Source: Sphaeroforma sirkka (lineage: Eukaryota > Opisthokonta > Ichthyosporea > Ichthyophonida). Taken from it: a stretch of 46,182 nt of DNA. Of the stretch, positions 1 to 17,295 are shown in pieces. The notes below the pieces were generated by a model. The model had not been told where the DNA came from. It worked only from the letters and a program-made list of their open reading frames with translations, and did no database searches. The stretch covers positions 1 to 46,182 of the forward strand of contig LUCW03001989.1 in assembly GCA_001586965.3 (NCBI GenBank), written 5' to 3'. The position numbers and the translations under genes are program-made. How positions within the stretch are numbered: the first letter of the stretch is position 1; each line of letters opens with the position of its first letter.

Positions 1-168
1 AATTTGCACTTATTATTCTAAATATTAGCCTGTAAATTTGGGTTTCGCGATGTAGTGTACTCATAATCGAAGACACAAGTGCACATACAAACTGCAGACA
101 GTAGACATAAGTAACGACTATAAAAGTGGATATAACTCTCATTTCAAACATACAACCTTATATGATAG

Positions 169-719
169 GTCCTCATTGCGGGTTGCTACCCGTAGGTGGG
201 CCGGTGCGCGATATCTCCACCAGTGGGTTACGCTGGAATCTGAACCATGACGCGATGAGCATTTGTGGGCTAATTAGCAGCTCCAATAAGTTTGAGAAGC
301 GGTATGTTTGCGTGCTTGTGATATCAGAGTGTTCCGTTCTCGATGTTTTCCTTGCAGATAGATAAACACACGGATACGTTTTATGTACCTCTAGAAATGT
401 AAAACCGATTGTATGTATGTATGTTCTTGACGGCGATACTCTAGAACATATCCCTTCTTCTGACTTTATTAGTGTGTATTTATATTTGTGTCGGATTCCA
501 CCGATTGGATTGTGGGCTATATTTGGCCTTCCTGTAAAGAAGTTACTATCAAATGCTGTTAAATGATCCACAAACCTAAAAAGTAGATTGCACATTTTCT
601 TTCTGGCACTCCACAGGGAGGGAGAAGAGGATGCGATCTCCGTCACCATCACAATCGATACATCGGATCCGGTGATTTGGACATCTGAAATCGATCTGCT
701 AGCCATACACAATATCTGA
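169..719 (+). CDS. TPK1: Thiamine pyrophosphokinase, C-terminal two exons (5' part lies outside the window)
   Basis: Transfers pyrophosphate from ATP to thiamine, making thiamine diphosphate in the cytosol. Two exons are visible. The first (169-301) follows an acceptor ending TGATAG and reads PHCGLLPVGGPVRDISTSG then LRWNLNHDAMSICGLISSSN, the TPK thiamine-binding beta-sandwich signature (family pattern CGLIPxG..., TTGLKWNL, GxLVSTSN). It ends at the donor CG/GTATGT in phase 2. The second (617-719) follows a pyrimidine-rich acceptor (CCACAG) and reads REGEEDAISVTITIDT, then DPVIWTSEIDL, matching the usual end VTVETDxPLLWT, and stops at TGA 717-719. The phases join exactly (CG+G=Arg). The catalytic N-terminal domain must lie upstream of base 1. 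The acidic insert EGEEDA before the last strand and the tail LLAIHNI after it are small departures from the human protein. Identification rests on the conserved motifs. Confidence 0.85.
302..616 (+). other. Intron of the thiamine pyrophosphokinase gene
   Basis: Donor GTATGT at 302 and acceptor CCACAG ending at 616, with a T-rich tract (ttttctttctgg) before it. The 188-residue open frame on the opposite strand (173-739) covers both exons and this intron and is an antisense shadow. Confidence 0.8.
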
Positions 720-1427
720 ATAGTTGACGTAGGTTCCACGAGGGACGATTCACATTAATTTAGTTGATTGTTTGGAACCTTCATTCTGACGGCAATGCAT
801 GATAATTGATTGATTTTCTTCCTGGTAAGTTTAGCATTAGGTATGCATCAGCATCGATTCTCGGGAGTACCAAAGGTAGACGCTGATTACATTTATTAGT
901 TTATTAGGTACTGTGGTCCGATCAAAGTTCCTACACACGACCCGCCTTAGTTTACCAGACTGCATATCTGATTCAAAACTACACAATAGCAGTTGCATTC
1001 TACACAGTACACTCGATTGATGTACGATAATAATAAGAGTAGTGAGGTGCCAATGAGAATGCATAAATGGGATACCTACAAATACTCTGCACATGCATGA
1101 AGCTATAGAAATAAAAATTCTTAGAATTGCGTTTTATTATTGGTATACAATAGTTCTGTATCTGCGTAGTACGAACTCTTTTAGTTCTCAAAAGTTAATA
1201 TCACAGCAGTCAAAATTTCAAATGGCCCTTGGGTAGGAATCGTCGCGATGTTCGTTGCCAAGCTTATATTTGCAAGTATTTACTGTGTATATATACATCA
1301 TGCAATTCCCAATGGTTAATCCACGATATACATTGTACGGAATAAAAAAAGATGATTTTTTGTGGGGCTTATAGTAATTTTCTGTGGTAAACATTTTATT
1401 TATATATTGCTACAGTCATTTGAATCT
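720..1427. other. Convergent intergenic spacer
   Basis: AT-rich spacer between the 3' end of the thiamine pyrophosphokinase gene and the 3' end of the Cys-rich gene. Short open frames on the minus strand (837-1094, 1000-1191) show no recognisable protein signal. Nothing else is seen here. Confidence 0.5.
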
Positions 1428-2252
1428 TCAGAATCTGAATATAATCGATTTAGTAACTGTGCTTTTTCTCCTTCTTCTCGCAGCACGTTTCTTGTCACAC
1501 TTGGGCAAGGATGAGCCGCAGTAGTCGTTGTCGCAACACTTCTGATTCTTGTTCAGTTTATAGTTGTAGTGGCACTCGATGTCCGCGTTCTTGCACTTAG
1601 TTGGGGTCTCTACTTTCTTTTCGCGACAAGTTTTCTGGTCGCACTTCAGTACCCAATCCTCACAGTAAGCACTGTTGCAACACTTCTCATTTTTCTGCAG
1701 CTCGTAGCCGTACTCGCAGTCAACATCAGAGTTCTTGCATTTGACTGGTGGGTCGATTTTCCTCTCGCAGCAAGTCTCTTTGTTAAATTTAGGTACCCAA
1801 TCCTCACAGTAGTCACTGTCACAACACTTCTCATTTTTCTGCAGCTCGTAGCCGTGCTCGCAGTCAACATCAGAGTTCTTGCATTTGACGGGTGGGTCGA
1901 TTTTCTTCTCGCAGCAAGTCTCTTCGTTGCATTTGGGCGGCCAATCTTCGCAGTAATCTCCATCGCAGCACTTCTCGTGCTTGCGCTCGGTACCGTAATC
2001 GCATTCCACATAAGCCTTCCCACACTTGATGGGCGCCTCTGGTTTGTACAAGTCCTTACACTTGGTCCACTTGGAGCTATGACAGTAGCACTCCTTAGTG
2101 TCCCCTTTGTGCCATTCCCCATGCTTTGTTCATACGCCCTTGTACTCACACGATTTTGAGACTCGGTAGCCACTGCTAGCCTCAACAGATGTACTCGCCG
2201 CCGCGAGTACCAGAACGGCAAGAAACCCCATAGACTTAGATACGACAGGCAT
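1428..2252 (-). pseudogene. Secreted Cys-rich tandem-repeat protein, disrupted (in-frame UGA and a probable frameshift)
   Basis: Function not recognised. The ATG at 2252 opens a clear signal peptide (MPVVSKSMGFLAVLVLAAAS, then TSVEA). A module SCEYKGV-stop-TKHGEWHKGD...ECYC follows, with CxY.G..HGEW..C.C spacing like a von Willebrand type C/pacifastin-like unit. Next come four Cys-rich modules of about 48 residues (pattern CKNSDVDC, GYELQKNEKCC, YCEDW, CCE). The reading frame is interrupted by TGA at 2132-2130. Near the 3' end the module start KCDKK is followed by RAARRRRK; moving one base restores TGCTGCGAG (CCE) and a stop at 1450, so one base seems lost. A canonical TATA box lies 64 nt upstream. 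Either it is a young pseudogene, the two lesions are sequence errors, or the UGA sits in an unrecognised short intron. The strong Cys conservation argues for recent function. Confidence 0.7.
1510..1985 (-). repeat. About 144-bp coding tandem repeat, four imperfect copies (Cys-rich modules)
   Basis: Each unit encodes about 48 residues starting KC/KF-N-x-E-T-C-C and ending CEDW-x-x. The middle two units are nearly identical at nucleotide level (shared blocks at 1680-1770 and 1815-1900); the outer two have diverged. One unit has Cys replaced by Phe (KFNKET). Confidence 0.85.
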
Positions 2253-2315
2253 ATTGAGAGTATGTGTTGGATACGAGGACTGTTGATAATATAATGTGGT
2301 ATTCTTTGTCAGTCC

Positions 2316-2324
2316 CTTTTTATA
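2316..2324 (-). promoter_or_regulatory. TATA box of the Cys-rich gene
   Basis: TATAAAAAG on the minus strand, 64 nt upstream of the ATG at 2252. The CE18 gene has a TATAAAG at almost the same distance from its ATG, which supports both as core promoter elements. Confidence 0.6.
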
Positions 2325-2401
2325 TTCCGGATTGTAAATTTGTAGCAGTAAGGCGGTGTCAGAATGTTCTGATTCTCAATGGATATCCAGGCCGTAGAGA
2401 T

Positions 2402-2432
2402 CTTTCGAGACATCTCACTAGACTCTCGAAAG
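2402..2432. promoter_or_regulatory. Perfect 9-bp inverted repeat upstream of the Cys-rich gene
   Basis: CTTTCGAGA (2402-2410) and TCTCGAAAG (2424-2432) are separated by 13 bases. A weaker outer pair TAGAGA (2395-2400) / TCTCTA (2448-2453) continues the symmetry. It lies about 80 bp upstream of the TATA box, so it may be a dimeric factor site or a small hairpin. Function is inferred from position only. Confidence 0.4.
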
Positions 2433-2539
2433 TAGAAAGTCCCTCACTCTCTAGAGGCCTTCAGCACTCAGGCCCTTTTTTTATCTATGTTTTTTTGTTA
2501 AACAAAAACGAGTGTTGTGTCAGTCGCCAAATCTTCAGC

Positions 2540-4386
<1,847 letters not shown>

Positions 4387-4395
4387 TATACATAC

Positions 4396-4428
<33 letters not shown>

Positions 4429-4501
4429 ATATAGATACAGATATGGATATAGATATAGATATAGATATAGATATAGATATAATATATATATATATATATA
4501 T
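4387..4501. repeat. (TA)n followed by (GATATA)n microsatellite
   Basis: A TA run (about 4395-4426) passes into a six-base GATATA repeat (about 4427-4483) and back into TA. It lies downstream of panB. Confidence 0.9.
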
Positions 4502-4729
4502 GTCACAAGATGCAAATGGGTAAATCGAGTTCATAGCTCTTTTTCATATCCAGCGATACATAAAGTGACAGCAAATGTTTCACACCGATCTCATGCCATC
4601 AGAAGGCCGTCTATAAGTCACTGCTCTAAAGCCATCACGTGTAAGATATCCATACAAAACACATATGCAAGATGCATGTGTACGCGTGTTCATGCGCTCC
4701 CATATATGGTGAAAATACCCACACATCCT

Positions 4730-4832
4730 ATGGGGTTAACCCATCGATGCCTGCTAACAGATCAAGTAGCTCCAACACTTGACTGTCTGTGCACAACCTT
4801 ACTCCCGCGCCCGCAAGCGGCACGCAGCTCGG
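4730..4832 (-). repeat. Decayed copy of the 3' half of panB exon 6
   Basis: Reading the minus strand, GAGVRLCTDSQVLELLDLL then AGIDGLTP-stop parallels exon 6 [18 protein letters not shown] then VFDRFTPK-stop. At base level GTCAAGTGTTGG is shared exactly, and both copies end CCC..TAG. It lies about 270 bp downstream of the real segment. Confidence 0.65.
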
Positions 4833-4989
4833 CATTGTGGTAAGACAGTACAAAGCAAATTTTTGTATACCACAATCAACCCAGATAACCGAAACACTCA
4901 AAGAGACATATATAACCCACCCACCACACACTCATGCATACATATATACACATATATGTGGCTATGCATGTGCACATGCATGTGAGCAC

Positions 4990-10046
<5,057 letters not shown>

Positions 10047-10289
10047 AGAAAAATACTAACTATACTCTGCAATCTGTTATATCTCTTTACACAACCATAT
10101 ACATGCCACAGTATATGAACAAAGTCTAGCAAATATACACATATACAAATATAAATATATTTATTACAGTATACATACCAAAAATACATAGCTCCACGGT
10201 TCACTTTGTTATTTTTGCAAATGCTTTGTTCCTCTCTCTCTGCACCACGATTTCCCCCGGGGATTGTTCACTGGCGGATGGGGGTTTGT

Positions 10290-10307
10290 AACCCAAGATC
10301 TTGGGTT
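10290..10307. promoter_or_regulatory. Perfect 18-bp palindrome
   Basis: AACCCAAGATCTTGGGTT is self-complementary over all 18 bases. It lies about 240 bp upstream of panB. It may be a dimeric DNA-binding site; no factor is known to me. Confidence 0.5.
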
Positions 10308-10769
10308 TCAAGTCTCTCGTCCGCGAGTGCTGATCACTGTTACGATATCAGGAGGTTATGACTATATTTGTATGATATTGATCCGGGGAAGGGACCTACT
10401 CCCAAATAAATTAGAACACCACACAGCCCTCGACATCATCAGCGACCCATAAGTCTCGGTCAAGAAATCGTAAATCTGTAAATTAGACGCAGTAGGAGTC
10501 AAAAACATCGCACGGAGGATATCTTGCAAATCGGTGCACATCTATTGGAATGTATCATGTATATATGTGCAACACTATTTATGCAAGTATCCTGACATAG
10601 TGTGTGCTTTTCCTGTACTTAATTTAAGGTTCATAATTGTACTGTAAACTTTCAACAGAATATCTACCATATATGTGTACAACATTAGGCAAGCAGCTTG
10701 CTTGTTTTGTGGTAGCATCATTTAACCAATACCATACACAACGGGAAACGTTTAATGTTATTTTCACAC

Positions 10770-11165
<396 letters not shown>

Positions 11166-11600
11166 GTACATGTATATGCTTTCAGAAATACCACAATCAA
11201 TCCAGAATATCTCGTACTGTTTATAATAAAATTTTTGATAAGTAAAATTGATAAATTGTATATGGTTTAACATATGCACTCCTCAAATTCTTATATTGTG
11301 CATCATATCGTCGAACAGCATGTTCGCTAATTGTTTTACGCACAGCGGCCGTCAGGCAGTTTTTCAACGACGAAGATTGTAGTAATTAGTCGTAATAAAG
11401 CACAGTTTTTTCTTCATCTTTTTCAACAATTCCAAAGCATCTAAGTCAAAGGCAATAGTGGCGCACTACTAGTTCATCATGCACAATTGATGAATTATAC
11501 TGTTTCTGTATACAGGGAAACGCATATGCCAGGTGTTGCAAATGTCTTGAATAGACAAGTATCCCTGCATACTCTCATCGAGTACCAAAAACATTAAACA

Positions 11601-12062
11601 GAGGAGTTGTTCCGATTCGTCAACACCTCTCCAGAATAACTAATATTGAAATCTCGGATATCTAATGGTTCAAAACATGTATATTTTTAAATACTAGCAG
11701 GTAAATTTTGCGAACCACTGTCAGGCGTCAGCGTAGAGATATGTATTGTTACAGGCTTGTCGAAGATATTATTACTCCTGTCGACAATGGTATCAGAACA
11801 TTTGGAGCAAAGTTTATCATATTCTATTGCTTTAAACATCGTCTCAAGATGTTCAGTAGCGTATCCAATGATAAAAGAACAAAATCAACTGAGGTGTCGT
11901 CTCTAATCGTCAACACCTCCCAGATTAACCAATCTTAAAATTTCAGTTTTGCACTATGATTCAAAATTTAATACATGTATATACATACAATATTATTTTT
12001 TAAATTTTAGCGGTAGCTTCTGTAAACCACTGGTCTGTCAGGCGTCAGCGTATATGTACATA
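11601..12062. repeat. Direct duplication of about 150 bp with a conserved hairpin
   Basis: The segments at 11601-11745 and 11891-12062 share ATCGTCAACACCTC / ATTCGTCAACACCTC, CATGTATAT and TGTCAGGCGTCAGCGTA. The second copy begins with the inverted repeat GAGGTGT (11891-11897) / ACACCTC (11913-11919). The first has an imperfect version. Confidence 0.7.
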
Positions 12063-12811
12063 TCAACATATGAATGATCACATGCTATGTACACCGTCTA
12101 AATCTGAAATCATATACATATAAAAATCGAGCATTTCGTGACCAATTGAATATCGTTATTCACGTTAAAGATCCTTCCTCAAGCAGCTTCATTCGTTGTT
12201 TGCTTATGTGCCTCCTTTTTCAGTACACTATGTGTAGTGCATAGTTGCATATTTACTGTGAACACTATACAGTGGACAAACCTATGGGCTTTAAAAGGTC
12301 AATTCCTAAATTTAACTTGTGTGAGTACTGAGTAGTAAATCGGCTCAGGCCGGTCCGGCCCAGTGCGGCAAAGCCAGGCTCTGACAAAATTTGGAGCCCG
12401 TAGATCTATTATAAAGTTCACCAATTGGAACTGTTGACCCAAGATTGTTTTGAAATATAATATTTTGTTGACCAATCATCGTTTCATTCTGTGACGTATT
12501 TAGTTTCTGATGGTGAAATGCATACCAATATTGAATACGTACTGTAAATCGTGAAAACGTCATCATGAATGAGATCTGCTATGGGTTTCGTTGCTTGATT
12601 TCCAGAAAACCAAGTAAACATATGCTAGCAAAGTTATATTTTGTCAAAGACGACTTTCTATTGGATACCCAGCTGTAGATCCACGCTTATGCACCAGTTG
12701 CTAGAGCTCTTGTTATAATTTTATTATTGTATGTATCGAGTTACTCGAATACATAACTAAAAATATGAGCGTGGTGAAGAGAATTGCGAAAGGTTCACAT
12801 TCACGCTCGCG

Positions 12812-12818
12812 TATAAAG
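12812..12818 (+). promoter_or_regulatory. TATA box of the CE18 deacetylase gene
   Basis: TATAAAG, 65 nt before the ATG at 12883. Confidence 0.55.
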
Positions 12819-12882
12819 GTAAGTGACAAGCAGGTAAAGTAGAACATACATACAGGTACGAATACAGTACAAATACAAAAAA

Positions 12883-15800
12883 ATGCACAAATCAATAGTA
12901 CTGACCTTAGGTCTTCTAAGCCCTGTCTTAGCGCAGACAAAAACAGATTTCACAATCGGTGCAAAAACACTTATCCTTTCAGCCGGTACAAACACCACAG
13001 TGGAGTTACCAAAATGGGTACTTGATTCATATGGCGTGAATTACGATATTAAAGAACTAACAAAAGGTAGCACAATCACAATCCCCGCATGCTCAGAACA
13101 GTTCAATCATACAGAATGTGGGCAACAAAAAACCAACTACACTCTCAATACATTATTTAGTCTAGAACTCATGGACAGCGATACAAACCAACCCAAATAC
13201 AATTCTATCATCCTTACATCGGCCGTACTTGGCTATTTCTACTACACGCCAAAGGACTTCAGTAAAACATTTCAACAACGAGGGCTATCAGCAGAGCTAG
13301 AGGAAGAAATAGACACATACTGTACAGACTATGGTGTGCGCACAGTGTCCTTGAGAACCGATCCAATAGATATTGCTGATGAGGGCCTCCAGAGTGCGTT
13401 AAATGGAAACGGTGTGAGTCATCAGGGCACGGCCACACTCAAGTTTGTACCGGGCGAATTGTCCGCCTCTATGCACAACATTCTCAAGAAACATGCTACT
13501 TTCAGAATTGGTGGCGAGACCAGCCTCTCCCCGACCGGGGCGTACTGGTTGACGCCTGTGAGGATTGAACACACAGCCAACACTGACAAGCACATCGAAC
13601 CCCTTATGGAGGTAGACTACACATGCCCTGATGGTTCTGCCTGTAAGAGTGTGGGTGTTTCATTGATTACACATCCCACAACAAAGCGAGAGACGCTTCA
13701 TTTCCACTTCAACTCGGACAAGAACGGTTTGCACGGCTTCACCTTTGGACACATGTGGTTCCCATGGGTCACACGTGGTCTATTTTTAGGACACCGCCAG
13801 ATCATCCTACAGGCGGACATCGATGACTACTACCTTGACACCGGAGTGTACAACACAACTCACAATCGACAGGCCAAGGGCGGTGAGACTACACCACCCA
13901 TGACGTACAGAATCACTGGCGAGGATCTCGAGCACCACAAGACATTCCAACAAAGGATCAACCAACAGTTTGGCACCGGCTCCAATTTCACCATACAAAT
14001 GGCATTCAATGGACGCGGAGAGGGCGAATTCGGCAAGGTGGAAGCGTACGCGCCCAACTTGAATCAAGCGAGCTTCGACCTATTTGATGATTTCCTGTGG
14101 GTAACTCACACATGGAATCACATTGACATGTACTGTCTATATTCCAACTGCACAGAGGATACACAAGAACTGGCCGCTCAGGAGTTCGACAGCTGTTTCG
14201 ACTGGACTTCACAGACTTGCGACTACGGTGCCAAGGATGAGCCAATCTACCCCAAGAGTGGGTACACACCATACGAATACAATATCTATGAATTGACAAG
14301 GAACCAACACTTCGCGGAGACTGTGCTCAATGTAAGTGATCATTCCAAGGTTTGGTCGCCCAAGAGTATTGTCACACCTAGAATATCGGGCTTGAACTAC
14401 ACTGAGAGTATCCGAGCGATGCTGGCTGCTGGTATCAGGAATGCGGTCGGTGACAACTCACGTACGGATCTCCGACAAGTCAACGCATGGCAGCCATTTG
14501 ACGCTGTCGTGAAGATGGGCAAGGACGGCGTAGAACTAACCGACACCTCCAGAAAGGCATTCGAGACGGAAATGATGAGTCTGTATGGAGTCAAGAGCAT
14601 CAATGTCATTCCACGCTTTGCCACACGGGTGTACTTTGACGCGTCTACCCCAACCGAGATGACTATGGAGCACAACTCGATCTACGGCCCTAACTGCAAG
14701 ACGTGCGACGCGAGCTTCCAGTACCAGCACGATCTGAGTTTCCAGGAGATCATCGACTTGGAGGGCTTCGAAGTGGCCCGCAACATGCTGTCCCTTCGCA
14801 CCGACCCCTAGTAAGTACCACGCACACGAACTTGTAATACGTATACGTTCCCAATCATTGCAAGCGGATGTATGTACTAAGTAGTGTCCTTTCCTGTTCC
14901 TGGGTGTATTGGACCACTACATACACTTCAAATACTTACCCATCCTTTCCCTCTTCCCTATCAACAGCATGTTCCACCAAACCAACTTGCGCGTCAACGA
15001 CATGGGGTCCGGCAGAATCGCGTCCCTGCTAGAGGAGTGGATCGAGTCCTCGCTCAAGTGGGTATCCGAATACACCACCTTCTCCCTGCAGAGTTACAAG
15101 ATGGACGAGCTAGCTGAGGTGTACCGCCTGCGCAAGGAACGGGACGACTGCGATATCACGGGCAAGATACAGTACGCTAAGGGCAAGCCCGTCAAGCTTA
15201 CAGTATCCTCCCAGAATGCATGTCAGGCCAAGCTCACTTACACCCAGACCGCTGGGTCTGGCGACTACAAACCGCTCGTACGCACACTCGCTGGCAACGT
15301 CCGTCGCCAAGCCATTTCTGAGGGTAGCACAGAGAACGTCGACACCACCATCGACATGGATATGGGCGGTAGCGCTAACAATGGTGTCGATCAGGAGATT
15401 GATCTAGAGGGTAGCGGAATTGACACACCCTCTCCTGTGCCTACCCCTGCAGCCTCCGTGACACCCACCGCCTCACCATCCATGACAGCGTTCCTTACGC
15501 TGATCAGTTCACCTGTAGCTACACCTAGCACCTCACCTATCCCTACCCCCACAAGTTCTGGTCAGCCGGCGCTCACGGTTAGCCCGGCGCCCACAGCAGC
15601 ACCTTCGGTCACCCCTACAAATGCATCAACTCAGACAGACGACACAGCCACAGCCACTGCTACTGCTACTTCGACTATTACTTCTACCCAAACAGAAACT
15701 CAGGCCTCGGCGGTGGGATCGAACCCCGAGTCAACATCAGGGGAAACCGCAACCGGTACCGATTTACCTAAGACGGATGGAACTCAATCAAATAGTGGTT

Positions 15801-15928
15801 TGTCTACCTTGGCTATGATTGGAATTGGGGTTGGGGCGGCTGTGTTAATATTGGTGGTGCTGATTCTGGGTATCTGTCTGTGCAGGCGGGATGCAAGGGC
15901 CGAGGGCAAGCTCCTTGCTTCAGCTTAG
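12883..15928 (+). CDS. Membrane-anchored polysaccharide deacetylase of the Agd3/CE18 type, two exons
   Basis: Exon 1 12883-14810 and exon 2 14968-15928 join in phase 2 (CCCTA/GTAAGT ... CAACAG/C), giving DPYMFHQTNLRV across the junction. The 962-residue product has a signal peptide (1 to about 18, ending VLAQ). A long ectodomain follows with many N-glycosylation sequons, the acidic motif ILQADIDDYYLDT (Asp314/Asp315) and HTWNH (His409, His413). These fit the metal-binding Asp-His-His of the Agd3 galactosaminogalactan deacetylase family (CE18), known from fungi and some bacteria. After about residue 770 comes a Pro/Thr/Ser-rich stalk, then one membrane helix (about 924-948) and a short basic tail (RRDARAEG). 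It likely deacetylates amino-sugar polymers at the cell surface; the substrate is inferred. The anchor differs from the secreted fungal enzyme. Confidence 0.82.
14811..14967 (+). other. 157-bp intron of the CE18 gene
   Basis: Donor GTAAGT and acceptor TATCAACAG with a CT-rich tract before it. The upstream frame meets TAG directly at the donor, so splicing is required for the full protein. Confidence 0.9.
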
Positions 15929-17295
15929 ACTGAATATTAGTGTATGTGCATGTATGCGTTTTTGCACATACACACATATGTACATACAACTCCTCTGCAC
16001 AAGAACTACTGATATAAGGATCGAGCGGAATGCAACATGTGCTGCATGAACGACCGATACCGACCCCAAATTCCCGCATTGACTGCGGATGATATGAACA
16101 TGATTACGACTACCAACTATTGAATATGACTACCAACTACTCTGAATTTAGAAGAAACTCTGTGAATATAAAGCCGGACGCTACCGAGAGAATAAAATAG
16201 GAAAACACAGAATAAAATAGTAACCCACAAAACTGTTGCTTTGTACCCACACAAACAGTCCGGCTGCTCGTATGTACTGTTGCACGCAGTATCCGATACT
16301 CACACTCCACACTCCCAAGACCGGGTGCGAGCGATAGTACGCACACGTGTACACCTAATATGTACTCGTTCGGATGCTAGAGCAGATCACACTACCGATA
16401 GACTATCATGTTTGTATTGGTGGGTATCCATAAAGCACACTAGTCACGTGCACATTTCCGCACCCCTATGCCCATAAAATCAGTAGTCGTTTTGTGCCGT
16501 AGAATACATTGTTCTACCTTATGAGTTTTCCATGAGTTTTGCACTGATACGGATATTGGGTGTGTGTGTGTTTTATGGTTTATAAGTGCGCGGGCCCATT
16601 TTTGCGCGACAAGACTGTGTGCGCAGATTGAACACGCGCAAAGACTAATTGTACGCACAGTTCGATGTACTACGCATCTTCACTAAATCTATTTTAATCA
16701 TTTTAATCTGTTTAAATCCATCCCGATCATACATGTCCTCAGCTTTCATACCGAAAGCTATGAGTTAACACAACGTCCCTTTGATATCCAAACGGACTTG
16801 CAGTATCACTTTCTGCTGTCGTGGCCGTCACAGTGGCGAGTATTCGATTCTCAGTAGAGCCTCAACTCTATGCATTCATACAGAAGAAAATATGCATGGC
16901 TCACATTTGAATATTCAGCTCGGTATTTGAAAGCCTAAAATATATAGATGGTTTCTGTATTGCCGTATCAAATGGTATCAAACCCTAATTATGTAATGAT
17001 CACGATTTAGCCATTAGTCTGCACATTAGTTTAAAAAAAACAGTGTGACAACTGGGTAAAAGAGATACTTTAAAGAGTTTGTCGAAAGTAGTCGAAACGG
17101 TGGCAATCATGCCTTTGGCAGATAGATACATAAAAGACCGAAAATTTTTATCACATTATCTGCTTATCTATGCATTATACCGTCTTCGAATTGCCGCCCA
17201 ATATCCACAACGGTCAAGCAATAAATCACAACACAGAGGTGTGTAATCGTAACTATAGATATGTAAATGGCACACAAAGGTAAAAGTAAAGATAT
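15929..17295. other. Convergent intergenic spacer
   Basis: Between the CE18 gene and the 3' end of the GTPase. Minus-strand open frames (16137-16346, 16440-16658) carry no recognisable signal. Nothing else is seen. Confidence 0.5.

Noticed and set aside
173-739. 188-residue minus-strand ORF
   Set aside because: Antisense to the two thiamine pyrophosphokinase exons, whose plus-strand motifs and splice sites are clear.
1569-2159. 196-residue plus-strand ORF and 191-residue alternate minus frame
   Set aside because: Antisense and out-of-frame shadows of the Cys-rich repeats. The hydrophobic repeats merely mirror the Cys/Lys-rich coding frame.
10275-10325. tRNA-like T-arm (GGGTTTCAAGTC)
   Set aside because: No cloverleaf can be formed; the sequence is better described as a palindrome with GC-rich flanks.
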